From Duganella aceris (lineage in GTDB: Bacteria > Pseudomonadota > Gammaproteobacteria > Burkholderiales > Burkholderiaceae_D), in the NCBI RefSeq assembly GCF_011090165.1, contig NZ_JAADJT010000017.1:1-64000 (forward strand): a stretch of 64,000 bases of DNA, given 5' to 3'. The translations under genes were made by a program, and so were the position numbers. Within the stretch, counting starts at the first letter, position 1; every line of letters starts with the position of its first letter. Shown one piece after another: positions 34,229 through 42,986 of this stretch. The notes below the pieces were generated by a model. The model made no database searches and was not told the origin of the DNA. It was given only the letters and a program-made list of their open reading frames with translations.

Positions 34229-35464
34229 ATGATGTTTACTCCACTCATCCTGCCCAACGGCAGCATCCTTCCCAACCGCCTGGCTAAGGCCGCGATGGAG
34301 GAAAACATGGCCGACGCCGGCCAGTTGCCCGGTCCCGCGCTGCATAGCCTGTATCGCAGCTGGGCGCTGGGTGGCACGGGCCTGCTCATCACCGGCAATG
34401 TGATGATCGACGGCCGTGCGGTGACCGGGCCGGGCGGCGTGGTGCTGGAAGCCGGCACGCCGCTGGAGTCGTTCAAACTATGGGCGCAGGCCGCGCGCGC
34501 GAACGGCACGCAGGTGTGGATGCAGATTAATCACCCGGGCCGCCAGGTGATGGCCAACCTGGGCGGCAACGCCTGGGCGCCATCGGCGGTGGCGCTGGAC
34601 ATGGGCAAGCATAGCAAGATGTTCGCCCAGCCCATCGAGATGACGCCGGCACAGATCGCGGAAGTCGTCGCACGCTTCGCCGCCACCGCGCACGCCGCCG
34701 AGCAGGCGGGCTTCAACGGCGTCGAGCTGCATGCGGCGCACGGGTATTTGATTTCCCAGTTCCTGTCGCCGTTGACCAACCAGCGCAAGGATGAATGGGG
34801 CGGCAGCTTGCCCAACCGGGCGCGCTTGCTGCTGGAAGTGGTGCGCGCGGTGCGGCGGCGTGTGTCGGCCGGGTTCAGCGTCGCGGTCAAGCTCAATTCG
34901 GCCGACTTCCAGCGTGGCGGGTTCTCGGAGGACGATGCCGGACAGGTGGTGTTGCTGTTGAACGAGCTGGATGTCGACATGATCGAGCTGTCCGGCGGCA
35001 GCTACGAGAGTCCGGCCATGCAGGGCCGCACCGCCGACGGCCGCACGCTGGCGCGCGAGGCTTACTTCCTGGAGTTCGCGGCCAAGCTGGCGGCCGTGGC
35101 GCGCATGCCGGTGATGACCACCGGCGGCATCGCGCGTGCCGAGGTGGTCGAGCAGGTGCTGGCCAGCGGCGTCGCCGTCGCCGGCATCGCGACGGCGCTG
35201 GCCGAAGTGCCGGACTTGCCGCAGCAATGGCGCGCGGGCCACGCACCGGCCGCGTTGCCGCCGCCGGTCACATGGAAGGACAAGACGATGACGGCGTTGG
35301 CGACGATGGCGCTGGTCAAGCGCCGCATGCGCGCGCTGGCCGCAGGCCGGTCGGAGGCGCGGCGCTACTCGCCGATGTTCACGCTGATCGTCGACCAGTT
35401 GCGGACCATGCGGCTGACCAAACGCTATCGCGCGTGGTTGCAGCAGTATCCAACATCGACTTAG
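34229..35464 (+). CDS. old yellow enzyme-family NADH:flavin oxidoreductase
   Basis: 411 residues. MMFTPLILPNGSILPNRLAKAAMEENMADAG starts the FMN barrel; QINHPGRQV and FNGVELHAAHGYLISQFLSPLTNQRKDEWGGSLPNRARLL carry the substrate histidine region and the HAAHGYL signature; MTTGGIARAEVVEQVL binds the phosphate of FMN. Such enzymes reduce activated alkenes or xenobiotic electrophiles. The C-terminal extension of about 60 residues (VKRRMRALAAGRSEARRYSP) is found in one OYE subgroup. Regulation by the adjacent MerR protein is likely. The end overlaps the convergent gene by four bases. Confidence 0.88.
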   Translation: MMFTPLILPNGSILPNRLAKAAMEENMADAGQLPGPALHSLYRSWALGGTGLLITGNVMIDGRAVTGPGGVVLEAGTPLESFKLWAQAARANGTQVWMQINHPGRQVMANLGGNAWAPSAVALDMGKHSKMFAQPIEMTPAQIAEVVARFAATAHAAEQAGFNGVELHAAHGYLISQFLSPLTNQRKDEWGGSLPNRARLLLEVVRAVRRRVSAGFSVAVKLNSADFQRGGFSEDDAGQVVLLLNELDVDMIELSGGSYESPAMQGRTADGRTLAREAYFLEFAAKLAAVARMPVMTTGGIARAEVVEQVLASGVAVAGIATALAEVPDLPQQWRAGHAPAALPPPVTWKDKTMTALATMALVKRRMRALAAGRSEARRYSPMFTLIVDQLRTMRLTKRYRAWLQQYPTST

Positions 35465-36117
35465 TTGAAAGCGACGTCCTCGATCCGGAAGCGATACTTG
35501 CGGCGCTCGGGCAGATCCCAGCCCTCGCCAGGAGTGCGCTCGCGGGGCGGCGATGGGGCGACGATGGATTGCGCTGGCGCAGGCGATGGCGCCGGTGCCA
35601 ATGTCTGTGCGTGCAGGGCTGCGATCAATGCGAGCGTCGTTTTATCCGGCATCACAGGTGCAACGCGTTGAGGCTCGCGAATCCCTTGCTTCGCCTGCTC
35701 CGCGCGCTCTTGCCGCAGGCGGCAGGCGAGCGTGAAGTGCTTGTCTTCAGGGCGGCGGATATACAGGTCGGTCCAAGCATTGCGGGTGGTGCGGGCAAAA
35801 GATTGCGCGAACTGATTGGGCGACACCGCTTTGCCTTTATGGATGATCTTGTCTCCTTCGACGCGGGCGTAATTGTTCTCGCCGTAGCTCCATGAACGCA
35901 ATACAGTCCCTTCCGGCAGGAACAGGGATTTCCATTGGTAGCCGCGCACGCTGGCGGGATCACTGCCGGATGCCAGGGTCGATTGTTCTCGCAACCAAAG
36001 TTCGATCGCGGACGTGATGGCGTCCGAAAGATCCTGCGATCCGCCCCGGATGCGTAATTGTCCAATCAGTCGGAGTAGAGTGTCCGTGTCCACCTGCACT
36101 GTCGTTGTGGATTTCAT
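35461..36117 (-). CDS. putative DNA-binding protein: ribbon-helix-helix-like N-terminus plus RAMA-like domain
   Basis: 218 residues. Residues 1-46 (TTTVQVDTDTLLRLIGQLRIRGGSQDLSDAITSAIELWL) have the strand-helix-helix pattern of RHH/Arc-type DNA-binding domains. Residues 62-125 (WKSLFLPEGTVLRSWSYGENNYARVEGDKIIHKGKAVSPNQFAQ, then RNAWTDLYIRRP) resemble the RAMA domain, which accompanies restriction and methylation enzymes and may sense modified DNA. The C-terminal 60 residues are Pro/Ala-rich. No methylase or nuclease gene adjoins it. A cluster of about 20-bp repeats lies upstream, which could be its binding site. Both domain calls were made by eye. Confidence 0.6.
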   Translation of the reverse strand: MKSTTTVQVDTDTLLRLIGQLRIRGGSQDLSDAITSAIELWLREQSTLASGSDPASVRGYQWKSLFLPEGTVLRSWSYGENNYARVEGDKIIHKGKAVSPNQFAQSFARTTRNAWTDLYIRRPEDKHFTLACRLRQERAEQAKQGIREPQRVAPVMPDKTTLALIAALHAQTLAPAPSPAPAQSIVAPSPPRERTPGEGWDLPERRKYRFRIEDVAFN

Positions 36118-36130
36118 TCGATTTCCCCTT

Positions 36131-36220
36131 CTATTTACTTCGGCTTTCCTCTATTTAGACCGGGAATTCGTGGGGAAGTTCAAAATCGAGGAAAGTAGAG
36201 AAAAATCGAAGAAAATAGAA
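36131..36220. repeat. iteron-like cluster with 20-bp period
   Basis: Two 19-bp units, 36182-36200 and 36202-36220, match at 16 of 19 positions (core AAAATCGA-R-GAAA-R-TAGA). CTATTT occurs at 36131 and 36151, exactly 20 bp apart, and AAATAG at 36213 and 36225. The tract is purine-rich on the plus strand and clearly richer in A/T than its surroundings. It occupies the space upstream of the RHH/RAMA-like gene. Confidence 0.6.
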
Positions 36221-36243
36221 TTGAAAATAGAGGGAATGCTACA

Positions 36244-36263
36244 GGGAGCGCGGAAGCGCTCCC
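36244..36263 (-). terminator. hairpin at the end of the glycosidase operon
   Basis: GGGAGCGC (36244-36251) pairs with GCGCTCCC (36256-36263) around a GGAA tetraloop; flanking ACA/TGT bases extend the pairing. It lies just after the GH2 stop (36278). The minus strand has no U-run after the stem, so it may act as a 3'-end stabiliser or a factor-dependent terminator. Confidence 0.5.
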
Positions 36264-36277
36264 CCCCTGTATATAGC

Positions 36278-39079
36278 TTAAGGCTTGGCGTCGCCGACGA
36301 TGATGTCGATGGTGTTCTCCAGCCAGATGCCCAAGTTTGGCGTGCGGGCCTGTTGCGCCGATGGTCCGAGTTCCGCAGGCGGATGGAATTTGGTGCCGAT
36401 CGGCAGGATCGCGTTGAGGAAGGAGATGTCGCCCGGCGGGAAATCGACGTGCGACGCCTTCGGCTCGAAGCCCGCGCCGCTGGCCTCTTTCGGCGTGAAC
36501 ACGCCCAACGCAATATCGTCGGCGTGGTTGACGAAGGTGATCGGCAGGTTGCTGGTCGCCAGCGCGGCCCAATAGACCTTGTCGTGGAAGCCCTTGAATT
36601 CCGGGTAGTTCCAGGACAGGCCGGAAACGGTGTCGTTGTAATCCTTTTGCCAGACATCGAATTCCACGCCCTGTGTGCGGTTCTTCCAGGCGCGATAAGG
36701 GCCGCGACCCAGCCAGCGCATCGACTTGACCTCAGCTTCAGGATAGTCGAAGGTCACGCCCAACGCGCCGACGTATTTGCTGCCTTCCATCTGATAGCCG
36801 TAGTTGACGCTCAACGTGCCGGCCGCGCTCAGGCGCCATTTCACTTTGCGCAGATTGCCGGTGTATTCGGCGGCGACCAGCACGTCGTCGCCATCGCGGG
36901 AAGCCTGTATGGACTTCAGCTCAGCTTTGCCGGCAACCAGGCGCGGACCGTTGGTCAGCGGCGCTACGACGCCGGATTTTTTCAGCTCGCGCAGATAGCC
37001 GGTGGACTTATTGATGACGACACTCAGCGCGCCAGACTGCAAGCGATAGCCGTCGGCCAGCTCGGTCAGCGTAGCCACGGTGTTCCCGGCGCTCGATGCC
37101 GGCGCTGGCGCACGGGTGGCGAGCAAGCGCTCCGCGATCTGCTGCGGGCTGGCGATCATCCAGGACCAGGTGTAGATCTCCCGGCCATCCGGGCCGGTCG
37201 CGGTGAAGTACAGCGCGTCCTGCCGCGCCCAATCGCGGGGCAAGGCGATGCTGGCGATGCCGCGCATGCCTGGCGCCGCATCGGGAGCCTTCACGCTGCC
37301 CTGCGCGACCACGGTATGCCCCGCCTCGCGGCCAAACCTGACCAACTTCCATCCCAGCTTGACCTGATTCAGATTGGTGAAGTCGTAGCGATTCTCGAGC
37401 GTGACCTTGCCGTCAAAGGTCGCGGGCAACGACGCCATCTCCGACAACGGCAAATACACCGGCGACCAGATCTTCTTGACCGCGAAGAAGCTGCCCTCCT
37501 TCTGGCGATACGGCCCGACGATGCCATCCGGCGCCAGATTGCCGGCGACATCGATGGCGCCGTTACGGTCATCGCGCACAATGCCCTCATCGGCGAACGC
37601 CCAGATAAACCCACCCGCGCTGAGCGGATTGGCCAACATCGCATTCCACCAATCGTTCAGGCTCGCGCCCGCGCCGCCGTCATACAAGCCATGCAAAAAC
37701 TCGGTCGGCATGAACACATCGCGACCATTGAACAACGACGTCGCACAGCAGTTGAAGGTCGGATAATGCGCGGTATCGATCCCGCCGAAATTCTCCCACG
37801 GATGAATCACCGGCCGCTTCTGCGCATCCCACTGCGGATAAAGCTTATCCAACTCACGATTGAAACCACCCTCATTGCCATTGGCCCAAAAGACAATCGA
37901 AGGATGATGCTGATCGCGCTGCACCAGCTCCTTGACCAGCGGCGTCGAGACATCGGTATCGTAAGCCTTCTGCCAACCGGTCAGCTCATCGATCACATAC
38001 AGCCCTAGTTCATCGGCCACATCGAGGAAATGCGCATCCGGCGGATAATGCGACATGCGCACCGCGTTCATGTTCATCTCCTTCATCAGCTTCGCATCCA
38101 GGTAGCTCAACTCCTTGCTGCTGGCGCGGCCGGAAGTCGGCCAGATGGTATGCCGGTTCGAACCCTTCAAGCGCACCTTGGCGCCGTTGACGTAGACGCC
38201 ATCACGCGGCCGCAGCTCGATGGTGCGGAAGCCGATCACCTTGCTGACCTCATGCGCCACCCTGGCGCCGTCCATCAACTGGAAGCGCACCTGATAGCGC
38301 TGCGGTTGCTCCGCCGACCAAGGCACAACGCGGTCAAAATGGCCACGCACATGCGCCCTGCCATCGATCACCTCGGCGCGCATCTCCTTGCCCAGCGCCT
38401 TGCCCTGCAAAGTGCTGACCCGCGCCACCACCTTGCCGGCCGCCGCGCCCGCGAGGAACACGTCCGCTTCGAAGTCGCCGGTATGCGTGGCGTCCAGGCT
38501 CACACGCTCGATATTGATTGGCGGCTTAGCCTCCAGCCACACCGGCCGGTAGATACCGCTGAACAGCCAGAAGTCCGAACTGCGCTCGGCGCGATTGACC
38601 GACGCGTTGGCGGAATAACGGTTGACCGTCACCTCCAGCTGATTGGCCTCGCCGGGCTTGAGCAGCCGCGAGATATCGTAGCGGAATTCGTAGAATCCGC
38701 CCTGATGCACCGCGCCGGCCGTCTGCCCGTTGACCTTGACCAGCGTATCCGTCATCGAAGCGCCGAACACGATGTCGACCTGCTTGCCGCGCCAGCCGGC
38801 GGGCACATTGAATTGATAACGATAGATGCCGGTCTTGTCCGGCGCCGGATCCTTCTCCCAATCGTTGGAATAGCGGTAGGTGCCGAAGCCCTCCATCTCC
38901 CAGTTCGACGGCACCGGTATCTTCTTCCACGCGCCGCTGTTGCGGCCACCATCGACGAAGAACTCCCAGTCGACGCGATGATCCTTGTCCGTGCCGCTCA
39001 GGTACTGCACCTGCGTCGGTTCCGCGAAACACTGGCCGCCGAGCACCAGTAATAGTATGCCCAGCAGCCGCTTCATCAT
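36278..39079 (-). CDS. exported GH2 beta-galactosidase-like glycosidase
   Basis: 933 residues with a signal peptide (about 1-19). Domains in order: jelly-roll sugar-binding (30-185), immunoglobulin-like (186-290), TIM barrel (from RPRDGVYVNGAKVRLKGSNRH, about 290-570), then further beta domains as in LacZ. The acid/base is E403 in FWANGNEGG and the nucleophile is E460 in MPTEFLHG. The sugar specificity is not fixed by sequence; in xyloglucan loci of Bacteroides a GH2 enzyme is a beta-galactosidase. Last gene of the receptor-glycosidase operon; its start overlaps the GH95 stop by four bases. Confidence 0.85.
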   Translation of the reverse strand: MMKRLLGILLLVLGGQCFAEPTQVQYLSGTDKDHRVDWEFFVDGGRNSGAWKKIPVPSNWEMEGFGTYRYSNDWEKDPAPDKTGIYRYQFNVPAGWRGKQVDIVFGASMTDTLVKVNGQTAGAVHQGGFYEFRYDISRLLKPGEANQLEVTVNRYSANASVNRAERSSDFWLFSGIYRPVWLEAKPPINIERVSLDATHTGDFEADVFLAGAAAGKVVARVSTLQGKALGKEMRAEVIDGRAHVRGHFDRVVPWSAEQPQRYQVRFQLMDGARVAHEVSKVIGFRTIELRPRDGVYVNGAKVRLKGSNRHTIWPTSGRASSKELSYLDAKLMKEMNMNAVRMSHYPPDAHFLDVADELGLYVIDELTGWQKAYDTDVSTPLVKELVQRDQHHPSIVFWANGNEGGFNRELDKLYPQWDAQKRPVIHPWENFGGIDTAHYPTFNCCATSLFNGRDVFMPTEFLHGLYDGGAGASLNDWWNAMLANPLSAGGFIWAFADEGIVRDDRNGAIDVAGNLAPDGIVGPYRQKEGSFFAVKKIWSPVYLPLSEMASLPATFDGKVTLENRYDFTNLNQVKLGWKLVRFGREAGHTVVAQGSVKAPDAAPGMRGIASIALPRDWARQDALYFTATGPDGREIYTWSWMIASPQQIAERLLATRAPAPASSAGNTVATLTELADGYRLQSGALSVVINKSTGYLRELKKSGVVAPLTNGPRLVAGKAELKSIQASRDGDDVLVAAEYTGNLRKVKWRLSAAGTLSVNYGYQMEGSKYVGALGVTFDYPEAEVKSMRWLGRGPYRAWKNRTQGVEFDVWQKDYNDTVSGLSWNYPEFKGFHDKVYWAALATSNLPITFVNHADDIALGVFTPKEASGAGFEPKASHVDFPPGDISFLNAILPIGTKFHPPAELGPSAQQARTPNLGIWLENTIDIIVGDAKP

Positions 39080-41436
39080 AGTTTCGCTCCCAAACGTTTG
39101 CTCTCACCGACCTTCAGATTCAACGGCACCACCTTGTCGCCATAGCGCACCTTGCCGGCGCCCTCGCCCGCTGTGCGGCGTATCGTGGCGGAAGTCAGCT
39201 TGCCCTTGGCCCACGCCAGGTCGACCTCATAGCCGCCGCGCGCGCGCAAGCCCTTGACCGAACCGTCCGGCCACGCCGACGGCAGCGCCGGCAGCAAATG
39301 CAGCTCGCCGGTCTGCGATTGCAGCAGCATCTCGCACATGGCGGCGGTGGCGCCGAAGTTACCGTCGATCTGGAACGGCGGATGCGCGTCGAACATGTTC
39401 GGATACGTGCCGCCGGCGTTGTTGGATTCCGTGCCCTTGCCGCTCTGCTGCGCCGCGCGCGCGCCCGGCTTGGCCAGCTGCCCGCGCAGCATCTTGTAGG
39501 CGTGATCGCCGTCGAGCAGACGCGCCCAGTAGGCGGTCTTCCACGCCATCGACCAGCCGGTGCCGGCGTCGCCGCGACTGTCCAGCGACACGCGCGCGGC
39601 GGCCGCCAGTTCAGGCGTCTTGGTCGGCGAGATCTGGCGGCCGGGGAACAGGCCAAACAGATGCGACACATGGCGATGCGTATCGCCCGGCTTGTCGAGC
39701 ACAGGATCGTTCTTCTCGTCCATCCACTCCAGCAGCTGGCCCCAGCTGCCGACGCGCGGCGCGGCAAGCTTGTCGCGCATCGCGGCGATGCGGTCGCGGT
39801 ACTCGGTGTCGCCCAGCGCATCGGCGGCGTCGACGGTGTTGTTGAACAGGTCCCAGATGATCTCCTGGTCGTAGGTCACGCCGTCCTCGATCGGGCCGTG
39901 TTCCGGCGACCAGCCCAGCGGCGCCACCAGGCGGCCGTCCGGCAGCCGCTTCAGATAATCCTCCCAGAACGCCACCGCCTCCCGCATCACCGGATAGGCG
40001 ACGTCGCGCAGATAAGCCTTGTCCTGCGTGTAGGCGTAGTGTTCCCAGAAGTGCTGCGCATACCAGGCGTTGCCGGTCTTGTTCCACACATAGCCCATCG
40101 CGCCGAAGGGATTCGACTCGGTGCGCACGGTCCAGCCGCGCACCGCCTTGCCGGAGGCGCCGACGAAGGTCTCCTCGCGCTGCACGGCGACGCCGCTCAG
40201 GTCCGGCGGCGCCATCGCCACCGAGGCCGGATCGGCGATGGCCTTGGCGGCCGTGTCGGCGATCAGCTGGCGGTAGACCGGCGCCATACCCTGCACGAAA
40301 TTCAGGAACGGCAGCGCGTTCTGCGACAGGTTGGCCGGTTCCGCAGGCCAGTAGTTCATCTGGATGTTGATGTTGGTGTGATAGTCCGAATTCCACGGCG
40401 GCGTCAGGCTGTTGTTCCACAGGCCTTGCAAATTGGCCGGCAGCGCATCGCGCGAGCTGGAGATCAGCAGGTAGCGGCCGTACTGGAAGAACTGCGCCTC
40501 CAGCCCGGGATCGTTGCCCTCGGCGGTGTAGGTTTCGATGCGCTTGTCGGTACTCAGCGCGCGACGCTGCGGCGAGGCGGCGCCGAAGTCCACCTTCATG
40601 CGGTCGAACTGGGCTTGGAAATCCTTCTGGTGCTCGGCCAGCAGCGCCGGCCAGGGACGCCCGGCGGCGCTGACCTGCGCCGTCACGCGCGGCAGCGGAT
40701 GCTCGCCCTGGAAGCGCTTCGCCGCGTCCAGCACGTAGCTGGTGCCGGCGCCGAGGATCAGCGTCACCGCGTCGCTGCCGGTGAAGGTGATCTTGTTGCC
40801 GTCGATGGCCAGCGTGCCGCCCTCGTTGAGCACCTGCACCTGGCTGGCGTAGTCCATCGCATTGGTGCTGGGCGTCTTGCCCTTGCCGCGCAGCGAGCCG
40901 GTGGCGACGATGCGGTTGCCCAGCGCGTTGATCTGCGCATCGTGCATGTCGGTCAGCTCGATCGATCCGGTGTACTGGCCGCGTTTATCGGCCGTCAGCC
41001 GCAGCGCGATCACCTGCGCCGGATAGCTGGCGAAGGCCTCGCGCTTGAACTTGATGCCGGCGTGGGTGTAGCTGACGGTGTGCAGGCTATGGCCGATGTC
41101 GAGCTGACGGGCGTAGGCGGTGGTGCCCTGCTCGTGGCCCGGCAGGTTGACGTACAGGTCGCCGAACGGCTGATACGCCCCCATCGCCTTGTCGTCGCCA
41201 GTCCATAGCGTGATGTCGTTGAATTGCAGGCGCTCGCGCGCCAGCTGGCCGAAGATCATCGCCCCGATGCGGCCATTGCCGATCGGGAGCGCCTCCTTCT
41301 CCCAGCCCGCCGCCGTATCCGGCGCCGGCTGCGTGTAACGCAAGGCCAGGTCGCCGGCGGCCGGCGCGGCCGCCGCCGCAGCGATGACGCCGAACGCGGC
41401 GGCGCCGGCCAGGGCGATGCGCAGTACGCCCTTCAT
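39076..41436 (-). CDS. exported GH95 alpha-L-fucosidase-like glycosidase
   Basis: 786 residues with a signal peptide (about 1-27). LRYTQPAPDTAAGWEKEALPIGNGRIGAMIFGQ is the GH95 N-terminal beta domain. The catalytic (alpha/alpha)6 domain has the paired asparagines in TNINIQMNYWPAEPANL (N355, N357), acid E512 in GWSPEHGP and D691 in FQIDGNFGATAAM, matching the residues known from GH95 fucosidase AfcA. Expected action: removal of alpha-1,2-L-fucose from fucosylated xyloglucan side chains in the periplasm. An alpha-L-galactosidase is the alternative. Start and stop both overlap neighbours by ATGA. Confidence 0.88.
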   Translation of the reverse strand: MKGVLRIALAGAAAFGVIAAAAAAPAAGDLALRYTQPAPDTAAGWEKEALPIGNGRIGAMIFGQLARERLQFNDITLWTGDDKAMGAYQPFGDLYVNLPGHEQGTTAYARQLDIGHSLHTVSYTHAGIKFKREAFASYPAQVIALRLTADKRGQYTGSIELTDMHDAQINALGNRIVATGSLRGKGKTPSTNAMDYASQVQVLNEGGTLAIDGNKITFTGSDAVTLILGAGTSYVLDAAKRFQGEHPLPRVTAQVSAAGRPWPALLAEHQKDFQAQFDRMKVDFGAASPQRRALSTDKRIETYTAEGNDPGLEAQFFQYGRYLLISSSRDALPANLQGLWNNSLTPPWNSDYHTNINIQMNYWPAEPANLSQNALPFLNFVQGMAPVYRQLIADTAAKAIADPASVAMAPPDLSGVAVQREETFVGASGKAVRGWTVRTESNPFGAMGYVWNKTGNAWYAQHFWEHYAYTQDKAYLRDVAYPVMREAVAFWEDYLKRLPDGRLVAPLGWSPEHGPIEDGVTYDQEIIWDLFNNTVDAADALGDTEYRDRIAAMRDKLAAPRVGSWGQLLEWMDEKNDPVLDKPGDTHRHVSHLFGLFPGRQISPTKTPELAAAARVSLDSRGDAGTGWSMAWKTAYWARLLDGDHAYKMLRGQLAKPGARAAQQSGKGTESNNAGGTYPNMFDAHPPFQIDGNFGATAAMCEMLLQSQTGELHLLPALPSAWPDGSVKGLRARGGYEVDLAWAKGKLTSATIRRTAGEGAGKVRYGDKVVPLNLKVGESKRLGAKL

Positions 41437-42986
41437 TTCGGCGAAATCTTGACCAGCACGACGTCGTTGGCGCGCATCGTCACCTTGACGCTGGCGACGC
41501 CGCTCTTGCCGACGCGGACCACGCTGTCCTGTGCCCGGTCCACCGTCTGCGCATTGAGCGCCGCGACCTGCTGCGCCGTCAGCGTCTTGGGCGAGCCCAT
41601 TTCCAGATACGCCGTATGCGCATCGTTGGCCTTGAAGCCGGTGCGCTGCACGCTGACCGCATACTCACCCGGCTTGAAGCCCTTCAGATCCAGGCTGACC
41701 GGTTTGGACGCGCGGGTCGGCTGCACCGTGGTGTAGAAACCGCGATTGCTCCGGTCTTGCTTCGGCGTCTGGAAATCCCAGGCCAGCACCTGCACGCCAC
41801 GCCCATCGCGCGCCACATAACTTTGCGTATCGGCCGTCTTCAACTCCGTATCGCCCAACTGGTTCAGATACTTGTAGGCGAACCACGACGGCTTGCGTAT
41901 CCCCTGCGGATTCATCAAACCGAAGCCGCCCTCGAACGGCGCGGTCGGCGGACCGGGCTCCTCGAACAGATCGCTGTAGGTCCAATAGCTCATGCCCTGC
42001 ACCAGCCCCTCGGTGGCTTTGAGCTTGCTCAGGATGTAGGCCGCGCTGATGTACGAATCATGCACCGGATCGCGCGGCGTATAGCTGGTGCTCCACTCGG
42101 TGAAGTACAGCGGCATCGCCGCGTGCCCGGCGGCGACCATCTGCTGCCGCACATTGCGCACATCGCCGATGATGGCGTCCGGCTTCGGCGACAGCTTGGT
42201 GTCCTCCTTGCCGCTCTCGTCGAGGAAGCCACCGTCCACGCCATAGGTATGGGTGGTGACGAAATCAACCGCCGCGCCGGACGCCTTGGCATGCGCCAGG
42301 AACTCCGGCACCCAGGCCGCGCCGGCGGTGGACGGACCGCCCACCTTCAGCGCCGGATCGATGTTCTTGATGGTGCGCGAAGTGATGTCGAACAGCTCGA
42401 AATACACCTTCTGGTCCGCCTTCTCCCAGAAGCCATCGAGGTTAGGCTCGTTCCACACCTCGAAGAACCAGCTGCGCACCTCCTCCTTGCCGTAGCGCTG
42501 CTGCACGTGGCGCACGAAGGCATCCACCAGCCCTGCCCACTTCTGCGGATCCGGATGCGAGGTGTTGCCCTTCCAGTAGAAGATGCTCAGGTCCGAGCTG
42601 CGCATCGCCAGCGGCGTGAAGCCCAGCTCCACAAACGGCTTGACGCCGATCTTCAGCAGCTGGTCGTACAGATAATCGAGCTTGGTCCAGTCGTAGACCG
42701 GCTTGCCGTCGACTTCTTTGTAGGTACCCAGCACGTCGTGGAAGATGGCGTGGAAGCGGATGTAGCGGAAGCCCAGTTCGTCCTTGGCGGTCTTCAGCTG
42801 CGCCAGGCTGTCGTCGCGGATCAGCGTGCCCGGATAATCGGAGCCGACCGACAGATCGGCGAAACGGTCGCGCGGCGCCGAAGCCCCGCCAAGATCGACC
42901 GGAATGCGGCGGACATCGGCGGCGCCGGCGGCACCGGCGGCCACCGCGAACAACAGGGAGAGTGCGATATGTCGGTTCATGATCAA
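41433..42986 (-). CDS. exported GH39 beta-xylosidase-like glycosidase
   Basis: 517 residues with a signal peptide (about 1-23). RYIRFHAIFHDVLGTYKEVDGKPVYDWTKLDYLYDQLLKIGVKPFVELGF is the start of a GH39 TIM barrel. The acid/base is E180 in FFEVWNEPNLDGFW and the nucleophile E297 in LYFTEWSTSY. A small beta domain follows. GH39 enzymes act on beta-xylosides and some on other sugars; in this locus the natural target is unclear because xyloglucan xylose is alpha-linked. A second ATG two codons in (42980) is also possible. Confidence 0.85.
   Translation of the reverse strand: MIMNRHIALSLLFAVAAGAAGAADVRRIPVDLGGASAPRDRFADLSVGSDYPGTLIRDDSLAQLKTAKDELGFRYIRFHAIFHDVLGTYKEVDGKPVYDWTKLDYLYDQLLKIGVKPFVELGFTPLAMRSSDLSIFYWKGNTSHPDPQKWAGLVDAFVRHVQQRYGKEEVRSWFFEVWNEPNLDGFWEKADQKVYFELFDITSRTIKNIDPALKVGGPSTAGAAWVPEFLAHAKASGAAVDFVTTHTYGVDGGFLDESGKEDTKLSPKPDAIIGDVRNVRQQMVAAGHAAMPLYFTEWSTSYTPRDPVHDSYISAAYILSKLKATEGLVQGMSYWTYSDLFEEPGPPTAPFEGGFGLMNPQGIRKPSWFAYKYLNQLGDTELKTADTQSYVARDGRGVQVLAWDFQTPKQDRSNRGFYTTVQPTRASKPVSLDLKGFKPGEYAVSVQRTGFKANDAHTAYLEMGSPKTLTAQQVAALNAQTVDRAQDSVVRVGKSGVASVKVTMRANDVVLVKISPK

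Noticed and set aside
36244..36263. Riboswitch-like or ncRNA structure after the GH2 gene
   Set aside because: Only one simple stem with a GNRA-type loop is present; a 3'-end hairpin explains it.
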